Positions 42,640 to 53,852 of a stretch of 64,000 nt of DNA are shown piece by piece. The notes beneath the pieces were generated by a model. It was not told the origin of the DNA. It was given only the letters and a program-made list of their open reading frames with translations, and made no database searches. Source of the stretch: Coix lacryma-jobi var. lacryma-jobi (lineage: Eukaryota; Streptophyta; Magnoliopsida; Poales; Poaceae). The first letter of the stretch is position 1; every line of letters begins with the position of its first letter. The stretch covers positions 992,001-1,056,000 of the forward strand of contig VDCT01000326.1 in NCBI GenBank assembly GCA_009763385.1, given 5' to 3'. The position numbers were made by a program, and so were the translations under genes.

Positions 42640-45600
42640 CATTTGGTCATTTGGATGGACGCGGATATGGCGCGACCGGTCGCGCAGAATGGTAGCGCGC
42701 GACCCAGACCGCGCGTGCTAGCCTTCCGCATGCGACGCGCTTTCAGTACGTCGCAAGGCCTCCCGCATGCGACTCGCTTTCAGTTGCAAGGTGTATACAT
42801 GCATCCGACCACCATGATGCCTGCTGACGCAAGCATAGAAAAAAGTAAAATGTTTTTAAATTGCTATATTTATTTTTAATTCTGTTTGCACCTGTATATT
42901 CTAAATAACGAAGCGAATAGAACTAGATCCCACTTGCACATGTTTCGAAAAAAATTGTTTTAGTAACAGTTGATATGTAATATCCTTGTTAGAAGATTTA
43001 TCAAAGTTACTACCATGTATTACCAAAGTTGCTACTTTACAATTTACTAAAGTTGTTACATAGTATGGACATCAATTGTTATCATGGTAATATAGTAAAT
43101 TTCAAAAAGAAGTTACAATCATTTCATATAATACTAAAGTTGCTACTTCAAAATATGTTAAAGTTGTTACATAATATCCACAAGCTAGCACAGGGGCCAA
43201 AAATATCAAATAAGTTATAACCACGTAGTACTGTAGTTTGACAACTTAGGTGACAATTATAAAAATAAGCATTACATAAGTTAAAAAATTTAGGGGAAGG
43301 ACAAGTTATTATACAACTTGCTCAAACTTGCTCCTCCTTGTTGCTCGAATTTGTTGGCAGTCATCACCACTCTTTCGATCCAAATCTGCTCTATCAATCT
43401 GCTCCTTCTCCATACGGATTGGCCGCTCCTCTTCACACTAAAACACATAAATGCAAAAACTTAAAAAAAACTAAAAAAAAACTGAAATTAGATACTCAAA
43501 TTGTAAGACTGAAAAACTTATTTAAAAAAACTTAAATTACAGTCTGAAATTACAAACTAAAATTACATAACTGAAATTAAATTATCATAATTTATGAATC
43601 GTTCATCTGTTTCAATTCCATTTGCCAACCCCGTTATGTTCTACTTGGCAAAGGTGAACCAAACTAGGTCTCAATTGCCTATATTTTGAAGATTTCTATT
43701 TTAGTAGCAATTTATGTGCAAAAAGTGCTAGAAGGTTTATGAAAGAAGTTGCTACCATGTAATATTAAAGTCAATGCTGAAAATATACTGAAGTTGGTAA
43801 AAAAAATATGCACACCGACTGTTACCAGGGAATATAACAAAATTTTAGTATAGCATTTACATAAATGTACTAACCTCTAAAGAGAGTAGTGGACTAAAAC
43901 AAAGAAAAGTTACAGCCTAAAGGAGCAAATTATTAAAAGAAGCATTACGTAATTGAAATGTTATACTAAAAACTAAAAATAAAAATAATTAACTGAAAAC
44001 TGGAAAAAAAACTCATTTAACTGAAACTAAAAGACACAATGAAGAAAAATGAAATAATAACGAAATTTAAAACTGAAAACACTAAAATTTAAAACGAAAC
44101 TGGCAAAACTGAAATTACAAAAAAAAAAACTAAAAGACTGAATTTCATAACTCATTTAACTGAAACTAAAAGACTAAATCTCATAACTCATTAATTTAAA
44201 CTAAAAGACTGAATCTCATAACTCATTAATATGAATCAAATAAGGATTTTAACTGAAAATGAAAAATTGAAACAAAAAGAAACATTTTAAAAAAATAAAA
44301 CTAGAACTAAATACTACATCTCATAACTCATAAAACTAAAACTAAAAGACTGAATTCCATAACTCATTAATCTGAAACTAGAAGAATAAATTTCATAACT
44401 AATTACGCTTCTAGTAATTTCTCATAAGTCATAAAACTGAAACTAAAAGGAACATTAAAACTAAAAATGAAAATAAAAAATAACTAAAAGACTGTCCCAC
44501 AACTCATATCCACACCACCCCTCAAGCACTGGCCTAACACAAGTATTATCAGGCTGGCTTATCGAGAAATTTCTTAGTACAGTTCTATACTAAATGGAGA
44601 CAAGCATGTGAAGCAGTGAATAAAAGGCTGTTCAGAAACATATGCAAAAAAAATCTAACACCTATACACACAGGGATATGGCTCAAAATGCAAAAATACA
44701 CAGAAGAGCAGGCAAGAAGAAAGCAGTAGGACCTGCACTGAGCAAGGTGGGAGGGTCCTTCTGCAGATCCTTGAGCTCCTTCTAAATCCTCTTTGAGGCC
44801 ATCTCCCCCTTCATGTGCCCTTCAATTTTCAGAAAAAAAAACACGATAAAAGAAACTAGCAATCAAGCTTTGCCATGAAAAGCTAGCTAGGCTTAGGGCA
44901 TATCAATAAAAGTAAACTGAAACTGTATATAACAGGCCATACTTTGGAAACTAAAAAATGGAATTACAAATTGAAACTGCAAAACTGAAATTATTAAATG
45001 AAATTAAAAACTAAAATGGCTAACTGAAAATAAAAACTTAAATTACTAACTGAAATTAAAATATAAAATTACACGCTGGAATTAAATACTGAAATTGCAC
45101 ACTGAAAAACTAAAGAACTAAATCTCAGAACTCACTGTAGCAGTTGAAAAACATTGACTAGCTCCTAATAAGTGCAAAATAATATAAACACGATTATAGG
45201 AACGTCTCTAAACACAATAATTGAATATCATTGAACCAAAAGAGATACCGAAAAAACTCAAAACTCAATAAAATAAAACTACAAGCTGCATGACCTTGTG
45301 TGTGGCAACTTTAGTTTAATTTCAAAGTTTGTAGTAAGTTATATATTTGAGCAAGTGGCAAGATATTGTGAAATGCTAAACTCTGAGAATAATGACTTCT
45401 AAACATATGAAAAATTACAAACGTAGCATGCTGATATGAGTACCTGACATTGCAAAAAGTGAGAGGGGGGCACCACAAACCTACAGGCTTGCCATCGAAT
45501 CTCGATATCGAAGTAGACCTTGTGGTAACCTCCGTTGGGCCCTTCTTAATCTAACCAAACAACAGGCAGACACAACCGGTTAGCTCCATGGATCTTGATC

Positions 45601-46190
45601 CAATAGATTCAATCAGCCACATACCAGCGCAAGCGTTAGAAACAGTAGCATCGACGAGCAATCCTGCGCGGCCTCTAATCAGATCGGGAAAAACACTTAG
45701 AGAGAGGGGGAGATGGAGGGGAGAGAAGGCAGGAAGGAGCAATGGTAGGGTTTGAGCTATACTCACATCGGTCGTTGATGGAAGAAGTTGCGGTTGGCGG
45801 ATGGAGGAAGAAGAATCCGCGACTAATCTAGGAACGGTGACTCCAGCGGTCAGAACTAGGTCGGATGAATGCCGGTGGAGCAAGGATTGGGGCGCACCAC
45901 AGAGATAGGAGATCTTCGAGGACAACCAAAGCACTTCTCCCCGTTGTCTCGGTCGCCTTCAAGCTGTCGCCACTCCACTCGCCTTCCGACAATGGCGACA
46001 CTGGATTCGGCGGCGGCTGCGCTGCCGGAACGGAAAGGACGCTGACCTGTGCTTTGGGACGTGTTAGCAGATACTAGCCCCATGAGAACTATTGGGCCGG
46101 CCCGTCTCGCAGGCGTCGCGCGGTCGCGACGGAGCGCGACCGGTCGCCAAATGGACTTTGCGCATTTGGACCAACCGGGAGTCTGCAGGA
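42640..46190. repeat. Unclassified insertion-like region with GC-rich ends and an AT-rich core
   Basis: The left boundary has GGCGCGACCGGTCGCGC (about 42668-42684) and the right boundary GAGCGCGACCGGTCGCC (about 46132-46148), in inverted context, each next to further CGCG clusters. Between them 42850-45470 is AT-rich, and 45550-46080 looks like exon or promoter-like sequence of a host gene with no intact frame. This could be a Mutator-like or other element with imperfect inverted ends, or two copies of a CpG-rich repeat. No target duplication found. Confidence 0.35.
43440..45150. repeat. Strand-biased degenerate satellite-like repeat
   Basis: The plus strand is dominated by A with variants of AACTGAAACTAAAAGACTGA and CTCATAACTCATTAA. 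Between about 44110 and 44240 the block AAACTAAAAGACTGAATCTCATAACTCATT repeats at roughly 40-base spacing; elsewhere it breaks down to AACTGAAATTA-like units. No gene. Confidence 0.7.
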
Positions 46191-46609
46191 TTTGCCTTGA
46201 TGAGAATGAGATGACAGGATTTTTGGTGTTGCCTTCTCAGTTCAAACTGGGTCCAGCCCAAATATTTCAACACTTGCGGCCCATTGCTGGGTAGCCATCA
46301 GTGATCAGTCCACCATCTGTATCCTCTCCTCCGAAACCCTATAAACTTCTTAATCTAATCTAATAAACAAATAAAAGCCAGTCGTCTCCTCCCCCGCCGC
46401 CGTCCGTCAGCAGAGGCCAGAGCCCCAGACCACACACCGCCGCCGCCTCCTCCAGGCGCCAGCAGCTGAGACCAAGCCCCGCGCCGCACACACAGCCGCT
46501 GGTCGCACCCGTTTCAGCTCCAGCGCCTCGCACCCTCATCGATGCAGTAGTGCACGCTGCTCCGCCTCCGCCTCCGCCCCCGCCGATCCACGCCGCCGAG
46601 GATGCATGC

Positions 46610-46765
46610 TCTCGGAGATTATTTATTTATGCCCTGCCGTGCGGGAGCAATTCATCGAACAGCTTGAGGCGAGCCACCGCGGTCGCGCCGGGCGTCGACC
46701 ACGCACTCCAGCTGTTCGATGAATGCCTCCTCCACGCCAGGCCCTGCCACGGCTACCCCTGCCTT
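46610..46765. pseudogene. Inverted pair of Rf-like PPR gene fragments
   Basis: The minus strand of 46631-46670 encodes LKLFDELLPHGRA and the plus strand of 46690-46765 encodes ALQLFDECLLHARPC, both like the N-terminal repeats of restorer-type PPR proteins. The pieces face each other, with a perfect 15-base inverted repeat (46650-46664, 46710-46724) inside about 40 bases of imperfect pairing. Surrounding 46380-46600 is GC- and Pro-codon-rich. Not a functional gene. Confidence 0.55.
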
Positions 46766-47617
46766 CATAGTTGAACCACCTCCTCGCCCATCTTCTTCTG
46801 GACGGGTTGCAAGCTGGATAGAAACGGATATTTTGCTTCTAACTGTAGACAAGGCTGATGTATCTCTACAGTAAGTACATGATTTGCAGGTCCAGCTCCG
46901 GTGGAAAGCGGCAGAGGGGAGGGGAGCTGATTGATAGTAATAGCAGCAACAACGGAAGGGGTGTGTGTGACAACGTCCATATTGATGCTTGCAGATGTTG
47001 CTGTTAGCAGTAGCACTCAGAAGTTAGAACCTCAGTGCCTAGCACTTTGAGTGTTTCTGTTGTATTACCCCATTCTGGGTATTAGATATACTGGAAACTA
47101 TACTCCTGTAATTTTTATTCGCAAATATAGTACTGCAAACATCGTCTGGTTAAAAATAACCCTTGAAAGGTTGACTTCTTGATTTTCATGACATTTGATG
47201 CACGGCATTCTGGGTATTAGATACGCTGAATGTGGTGGGTAAAATGAGACGTGTAAACCAATCACCACCTTTAGATTAAGATGCGAGCAACAAGATTTGC
47301 TATATATGCCTTTGATCTTATTTATGATTTGCTAGTGGATTCGTGATCAACTAGCGTCGGGATGACAAAAGTGATCACTGCCAATTTGTTGGAGTGATTA
47401 TTCTGTCCTGCGCTCTAATGTGTTTGGCCTTGGCGCCTTGCTGCGTGGAATGCTCTGAATGTTGAAATTCTCTAGAGAAATGAAATGTTCTGCTGTTAGT
47501 GCACTTGTACGTCAAGTTTATCACAGGGAAAGTAATCAAGACGCCCAAGGTCAAGTAGTCAAGACTCAAGACGCTGCTTTTGCATCGAAAGATGTTATAT
47601 AACTAATGCGATGCAAC

Positions 47618-47763
47618 GATGCAAGTAGTAGTAATTTCCATGATGACTTAACCCAAGAGTTGTGTTAATGTACTATGCCTATAAACTCTAGATGCAAGTA
47701 GTAGTAATTTGCATGATGACCTAACCCAAGAGTTGTGTTAATGTACTATGCCTATAAACTCTA
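47618..47763. repeat. 73-bp tandem duplication
   Basis: GATGCAAGTAGTAGTAATTT begins at 47618 and again at 47691; both units end CTATGCCTATAAACTCTA. Only about two base differences (TTCCATGATGACTTAAC against TTGCATGATGACCTAAC), so the duplication is recent. Confidence 0.92.
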
Positions 47764-48027
47764 GATGCAGCATGTCGCGCTCACGGAGATCCTGCGCTTG
47801 CACAAGTACTTACATGTGTTGCCTGGTTGGCAATGGGCAATGGCAGTGCTACCATCTGTTGTTCTGTTCACTGTTTCTTCAACATCTGTTTGTGTAGAGC
47901 GTTAATCCGTTTGATTAGTACTGTTTCTCGTGTAGTCAGACGTGTGGTCGCAGGAAGTTACAACGTACTACAGCTACAGGGACTATGTCGCAATAAAAAG
48001 GGAAATAATAACAAAAAAAAAAACATA

Positions 48028-48100
48028 TGTTGCTGCCCAGGATCGAACTGGAGACCTTCAGTGTGTAAGACTGACGTGATAACCACTACACCACAGCAAC
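48028..48100 (-). tRNA. tRNA-Val(UAC)
   Basis: 73 bases on the minus strand. The acceptor GTTGCTG pairs with CAGCAAC, discriminator A; D arm TGGTGTAGTGGTTATCA; anticodon loop CTTACAC (anticodon TAC) on stem TCAGT/ACTGA; T arm GGTCTCCAGTTCGATCCTGG. All stems pair, no intron. Upstream on the same strand is AT-rich; at the 3' end lies a T-run on the minus strand (A-run at 48012-48023), a normal Pol III terminator. Confidence 0.93.
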
Positions 48101-48566
48101 TTTGATGTTCTATCTTTCGAATAAACGTATTTATAAGCTCTGTAATGTACGCACAACTAAAATGCCGATAATAAGAAATTGCAAATTGCGCTCACGTACT
48201 GCTCGTTCTCAGATTCACTTGCGCTTTTTTTTTTTTTTTTTTGCGGAGAGTGACGAGGAGGGAGGCAGGAATATGAGTGAGTGCTGAAAGAGGCCGAAAA
48301 TAAATATCTGACGAGAAGAGAAATAAAGATCCCAACTCGCTTTCAGGCGAGATCGTCTTTTCCCCTGCTGCCAAGGTCCAACCAAACACGACGAGGCTTG
48401 GATAGGGCTCCCCCTGGCTTTTCTATCCCTCCCTCACTCTCCCTGTCCGTTCCTTCTTCACTCCCATCAGTCCCTCCCAGCTGCCATTGCTGTTGTTGTT
48501 GTTGCAACACGTACAGCACAGCACCGTACAGGAGGAAAAATAAAGAGGCTGTACTTACCTGTACGC

Positions 48567-51147
48567 ATGGGTTTGCAGATGATCCATGGCAGGCCGTGCG
48601 CCTATTGCTACCCATCGTCGTCATCGTCCTCCTCTTCGTCGTCGTCGTGGATGATGCAGGCCCTGCCCCCAAAACAGTCTCACCATCCATGTCAGTGCTC
48701 ATCTGCTCTTCAACTCTCTCTAGTTACACCTGCATTTCCTCCTGTCATCCTGCGCTGTATGTGATGTAATTCCCTATTATATTGATTGATGACAAGCAGG
48801 TAGGCAATGTAACAGTAACACCTTTCTTTGCTTTTGTTCCAAAACGAACTGACGAAGGACACGCATGGGCTCGTGTTCGAAACTGTTTTTTTTTTTTATT
48901 CCAAACATACCGAAGGTCATGGTTGACTGAATATACAGTGTGTTCTTGCCATTTCTGCGTTGTTTATTTACAGTGAATGGAGGGAAGCCAATTTTCTCTG
49001 AATCCGTTGCCGCACTGGCCATGCATCTCCTGCTAAAGCGTCGCAGAGACCGTAGCAGCAGGGACATTGCGTCCTCAGCCGGCGTGCTCCAAGTCACGGA
49101 GAACAAATCATCAGCTGCGGCCAACTTAACAAAACACAAGGTCCTAGCTCTTTCATATCCACCCTCTGTGATTGGTGATCGCATCAGCAAGGTTTTTTTG
49201 GTTCCCCCTTCTTGTTTCTATTTTTCTTGGTATACCCTTATTTACAGTAAGATCGAATTGCGGGCAGGTGAGTGCAGAAAGGAAGCTCCTTGATGAGGCT
49301 TTTGACAGAACTAGTGTACAGCATGACAGCAGCTGGATGGATGAAGAGGCATCGTTCTGGATAATGGACAGGAACCACACGAACAGCAGCAACTCGCAGT
49401 ATCACTTACTGATGCAGAACCTTCATCAGGAACTGGAGACGAGTTTGGCTGGTAAAGACCTGAAGATGCTAGAGAGCGATATCCTTGCTGTGCACATCGA
49501 GCAGCTTGGAGCTCTGAGATCGTTCGACGACTCCATGACCATGGCCACCCTGCTAGACACCTTGACGACACAAGTCTCGTCGCCACATGCTGATCAGTCA
49601 GACAGCGCTCTGCTTGACCACCAAATCATCAGGTTTGATGCCGAGACGACGACTCCTCTGGAGGTGGAGGAGCAAGAAGAAGAAGACAGCCAGGCAGTTG
49701 TCGTCGTCCGGAGCGGCAAGAGTCAGCAGAGGAAGATGAAGAGGATGAGAGCGTCAGAGAAAGGATCCAGGATGTCGGTGAAGGTGAATCCACGAGCACC
49801 CAAGAAATCCCGGAAGGCGAGTAGCAGCCAGTTTATATCCGAGTGGAAAAGTCAGCCAGGCCGAAGGAGGATCATTGTGCGTGAGCAATCGGCACTGCTA
49901 GCGACCATCAGGGTACTATTACTATTACTATTACTACTGTATATATCATCACGTCAAGCAGAATTCCTACATGTTTACTGTTACTGGTGAATTATAATCA
50001 CATTACAGCAGAGAATTGGATGTCAAATTAAGTTCTTCAGGCTCTTGGTTTGGTGGTTTATTTGACCTGCATCTGCATGCAGGAATGTGCAGGCCTTGAG
50101 AAGATCAGGGAGCAGATGGTGAAGGAAGGGCAGGAGGTGAGCTACCACAGGTGGGCAGAGGCAGCTGGAATGGAGGAGGCAGAGCTGATGAGCCGGCTGC
50201 AGGCAGGCTACTGCTGCCGGGAGAGGCTGCTGGTGACCACCGAGTGGCTGGTCAGGTGCATCGCGAGATCATACACCGGCATGGGGACGGCGCTGGACGA
50301 CCTGCTGCAGGCAAGTTCATCGAAACATGCATCATCAGTCACGTACCACTAACTCTGTCTGATCCTGATACTGCATGCAGGCTGGGAAGATGGGCGTCCT
50401 TGACGGCGCCGAGAAGTTCGACGCCCGGAAGGGGTGCAGGTTCTCCACGTACGTCAAGTACTGGATCAGGAAAGGCATGCTGGCTCTCCTCGCCGAGAAC
50501 TCTGGAGTCACCCTGCTGCCCGTACGTCTGACCTCTGACGCCGCCGCCGGCCGGCCGGCGACATGCATGTTTTCTTTCCGGTTTGTGTGTTTTTATTCGC
50601 CGCCAGTACGGCCGCCACTGATCGGGGACGGGGACGACGATTGCAGGCGAGGATGGAGAGCATCATGCGCAAGGTGAAGGAGGCGCGGCGCGGGATCCGG
50701 TACAGGCAGGGCAGGAACCCGTCGGACTCGGAGGTGGCCGCCGCCGTGGGCGTGTCGGTGGGCAACGTGCGGCTGGCGCGCAAGTGCTCCCGCAGGCCCG
50801 TCTCGCTCTACTCGGAGATCGGGACCGGGCAGCACGCCAGGTTCGCGGAGGTGATCGCGGACGAGGCGGCGGCGGCCGCCGAGGCCCCCGACGAGGCGGC
50901 GCTGTTCCGGGGCCAGCTGCGGGAGCGGCTGCTGCTGGTGCTGGGCAGGCTGCCCGCGCGGGAGGGCCACGTGCTCAGGCTCCGGCACGGGCTGGAGGAC
51001 GGCCGGTGCAGGTCGCTGGAGGAGATCGGCGGCATCTACCGCGTGTCCAAGGAGTGGATCAGGAAGATCGAGAAGTCCGCCATGGCCAGGCTCAGGGACG
51101 ACGACGCCGTGCGCCGCGACCTCCACGACTTCGTCGTCGGCAACTGA
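48567..51147 (+). CDS. Plastid RNA polymerase sigma-70 factor (nuclear SIG gene)
   Basis: Six exons stay in frame: 48567-48690, 48974-49191, 49268-49912, 50083-50310, 50381-50521 and 50647-51147, giving 618 residues. Sigma region 2 (LLVTTEWLVRCIARSYTG, AEKFDARKGCRFSTYVKYWI) spans exons 4-5; region 3 (RKVKEARRGIRYRQGRNPSD) and region 4 (GRLPAREGHVLRLRHGLEDG; VSKEWIRKIEKSAMARLR) lie in the last exon. Such nuclear sigma factors direct the plastid-encoded polymerase to promoters. The N-terminus is Ser-rich and basic, compatible with a transit peptide. The middle has a basic PRAPKKSRKASSSQF segment. The intron after 50310 starts GC, not GT. Which SIG subfamily (SIG2/3/6) I cannot say. Exon 1 and its GTCAGT donor are the least certain; the rest is strong. 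Confidence 0.88.
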
Positions 51148-51311
51148 AGAAGCTCAAACACAAACACTCCCTCTCTGTCTCTGTACGTACGTAGACAATA
51201 CCATACAATATACACCAACTATACAATAATAATAACTAATACAGTTATATACATAAAATGTTGGAAAACTGTGGATTTTATTATCAACATATACTGTACA
51301 TGAATTTAATT

Positions 51312-51410
51312 GAGCTGATGGTGCTGAGTGCTGACGTTGTAAACCGGATTTATATCAATAAACAAAAATGTTCGGATCGAGTTCGGGCGACGCCACTTTT
51401 ATTTTGCATC
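51312..51410. repeat. Direct repeat, copy 1 (copy 2 at 52162-52262)
   Basis: GTGCTGAGTGCTGACGTTGT through TTTATTTTGCATCCTTT is repeated 850 bases downstream with a few differences. Each copy ends in GAGTTCGGGCGACGCCAC or a variant, similar to the 3' end of the neighbouring tRNA-Val(AAC). Possibly a tRNA-associated short repeat. Confidence 0.75.
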
Positions 51411-51600
51411 CTTTCCGGCATGGGCACCGCTCCGGAAGCCTCCGCCCAGAGGACGCGCTCAGCCTGTTCGATGAATTGCTTCCTCACCTCAGGCAAGGCT
51501 GTCCTCACCGTCGCTGCACCACGCCACCACGGCGCTGCGCTCGCCCTGTCCCTTTTCAACACCATGCATGGCCCGGGCCAGCGTCAATAAGCTCGTCAGT
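51385..51600 (+). pseudogene. Rf-like PPR gene 5' fragment
   Basis: A frame near 51424 reads RSGSLRPEDALSLFDELLPH, the recognisable start of grass restorer-of-fertility-type PPR proteins. A 1-base shift later, another frame gives ALALSLFNTM, which fits the next part of that family. No PPR array follows. It resembles the fragment pair at 46610-46765 on the other side of the sigma gene. Confidence 0.6.
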
Positions 51601-51880
51601 TCGTGCAAGGTGCATGGCAATCTTGCAATATATGTTATAGTTACAATTTCTAAAAATGGACAGAGATGTTTTTAGGAACAATAGACATGACAATGGCATT
51701 GTATTACCTGGATGTAACAATTGTTTCATATGGTTTGTGTTTTGTTTTTAGATTCGCTGTGATTTCCAGATTCGATGTTTGCATCTTCAGCAATGCGACT
51801 TGTGTGTGCTTTACGTGGTTTGGTCCTATTATTAAATAATAGCATTTATTTAATGTATACGTGATTTTATGTTATCCAGT

Positions 51881-51954
51881 GGTGTCGTGGTGTAGTTGGT
51901 TATCACGTCAGTCTAACACACTGAAGGTCTCCGGTTCGAACCCGGGCGACGCCA
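51881..51954 (+). tRNA. tRNA-Val(AAC)
   Basis: 74 bases. The acceptor GGTGTCG pairs with CGACGCC, discriminator A; D arm TGGTGTAGTTGGTTATCA; anticodon stem TCAGT/ACTGA with loop CTAACAC (anticodon AAC); T arm GGTCTCCGGTTCGAACCCGG with GTTCGAA. Followed by TATTTTTTGG, a usable Pol III terminator. It differs from the UAC gene mainly in acceptor and T stems. Confidence 0.95.
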
Positions 51955-52419
51955 TATTTTTTGGTGTTTCTCTCTTTTTTGGGCCGTTTTGCTGGTTGAC
52001 CAGACTCAGGCCAGTGGAAGTCAAGCCCTCCCTGGGACGGTGGGGCTGCGAGTTTGTTGCGGCCTTATTTAGATACACTTAAACTATTAATTTTTTTTTC
52101 ACTCTCTCTATCACATCAATGTTTAGACGCATGTACAAAACATTAAATATTAGTAAAATAATGTTTAGTGCTGAGTGCTGACGTTGTAAACCGGATTTAT
52201 ATCAATACAAAAAAAATGTTCGGATCGAGTTCGGGCCACTCCACTTTTATTTTGCATCCTTTTTTGAGACCAGACTATATGATGCGTGGCCTGATATCTG
52301 TATGGCAATCTTTTTTTTTTTGAGACTAGACTATATGTCTGTATTTCATTAAGCAGAAGAGAATGATCAATAGACCTACATATAGTTGATACAAAGGGAT
52401 TCACGGATAATCCATGCAC

Positions 52420-52930
52420 TAGAAGTATACCCCGCGCGTTGTCGCGAGATTTTCTCAAAAAATATGTTATATATATAATATTTCTATATGATATTCTGTA
52501 TACTGCATGTACGTACATATATATGAAATTTGACTTGTATGTTATCTATTGTATAGATCTAGTAAAAATCGCTAAGCTAGTCAAAGAAAAAAAATAAAAT
52601 ATTTGATTACTTTATAAAAGAGCATGCGACGAAACAATAACATATGCAGATGACTTGTATGTTAATATATAGATTAAAAATTTAAAGTATTTCACGTGAT
52701 AGAGATGTCATAAATATTTTTTTAATAAGAGATGACATGAACTTAATGGAGAATGATGTAGTCACTTTGCATGAAGAAATAAACATGATGATATGGACTT
52801 AGTGGAAAATGATGTGGACAATTTGCATGAAGAGATGGAATATTTAGTGGGATCACTTAGTGGAGAATGATGTGGGCACCTTGCATGAAGAGAGAAATAT
52901 TTAGTGGGTATTAGCTTTATTAGTGTTATA
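52420..52930. mobile_element. Probable degenerate transposon fragment
   Basis: Begins TATACCCCGCGCGTTGTCGCG and ends GGTATTAGCTTTATTAGTG, a pattern seen in many small grass transposons. Inside, GAATGATGTNGNCACTTTGCATGAAGAG recurs near 52753, 52806 and 52866. The superfamily cannot be assigned. Confidence 0.35.
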
Positions 52931-53154
52931 GATTACCAATGAAATCATCAACACAAAACAAAAAGGCAACAACACAAAGGGGTAGGGAACCCTCTACTTA
53001 ATAACCTCAACAACTGAGCCTAAAACAATAAACCTCAACACCTTGGCAGCCAGTAGTGACCGGAGCCATAGATGACAGCAGCGGTAAAGCATCTGCTGGA
53101 CTCCTCGGTGGCCGAGCATCGACTGGAACCACCTCGGCAGCAAAACATCCATCG

Positions 53155-53186
53155 GAAGGTCTCCGGTTCGAACCCGGGCGACGCCA
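53155..53186 (+). pseudogene. tRNA-Val(AAC) 3'-half fragment
   Basis: GAAGGTCTCCGGTTCGAACC then CGGGCGACGCCA is identical to the 3' 32 bases of the tRNA at 51881-51954. The downstream sequence is also shared (TGGCCGTTTTGCTGGTTGAC, then CCTCCCTGGGA), so this is a segmental duplicate whose 5' half was replaced. Confidence 0.85.
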
Positions 53187-53488
53187 ATTTTTTGTATTTC
53201 TTTCTCTCTCTTTTATTTTCTTTTTTTTTTTGGCCGTTTTGCTGGTTGACCAGACTGACTCATGAGTCATGACAGTGGAGTCAAGTCAAGCCCCTCCCTG
53301 GGAGTCTGGGACAGTGGGACAGCGCGTTTGCTTCAGAAACCTTGATTGGGTGAAAAAAACAAAGATGTGCAGGATCTCTCGTCCAGTCAGTCATCCTTTG
53401 GCCCCTTCCGCGCGAGGATTTCTCTCATCCTTCCTTCTTCTCCAGGTCAGTGCTTTCTTGAAGCGGGCTGTTCCCCTCGCTCATTTCA

Positions 53489-53686
53489 ATGGCGACCATG
53501 TTTTACGGACGGGCATATGTTTTCTTTTGGGAAGTAGAACAAGTAATGCATGGCAAGGATTTCTCTATCATACATTACCCGCCTGATATCCGGACATCAA
53601 AAATGGACGCTGCTAGTTCTAGCAAGCCGGAGACGAACCTTCTTCTAGATTCGCTGCCCAAGGATCTGCCTCCACGGCTTCAGTAG
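53489..53686 (+). CDS. Short open frame, unrecognised; possible first exon or gene remnant
   Basis: 65 codons starting MATMFYGRAYVFFWEVEQVM and ending KPETNLLLDSLPKDLPPRLQ. It lies in a GC-balanced island that also holds a CT-rich stretch at 53405-53450. No family recognised, no downstream exon identified. It could be the 5' end of a gene truncated here. Confidence 0.2.
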   Translation: MATMFYGRAYVFFWEVEQVMHGKDFSIIHYPPDIRTSKMDAASSSKPETNLLLDSLPKDLPPRLQ

Positions 53687-53852
53687 TACGTGCTAGTATT
53701 TGTGAATTATGAGAGCTTATTATTACGCAGGGGACTTGAAAGATAGGACATAGGGTGAGTTTGGCAGCACTCACTGGTGGTCTAACGTATTTTTTAACGA
53801 GAAGTAATTCTTTATTAATTTTATAAAGTGATTCTCTAAAATAAACTAAGGG

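Noticed and set aside
48343..48702. 119-codon minus-strand frame near the start of the sigma gene
   Set aside because: Reads the complement of the serine microsatellite as Thr/Arg-rich repeats; no support.
50593..51126. 177-codon minus-strand frame opposite the last sigma exon
   Set aside because: Antisense shadow of the region 3/4 coding exon.
48567..51147. Bacterial or plastid origin of the sigma factor as recent transfer or contamination
   Set aside because: The gene has five introns and sits among plant repeats. Nuclear sigma genes are ancient and normal in plants.
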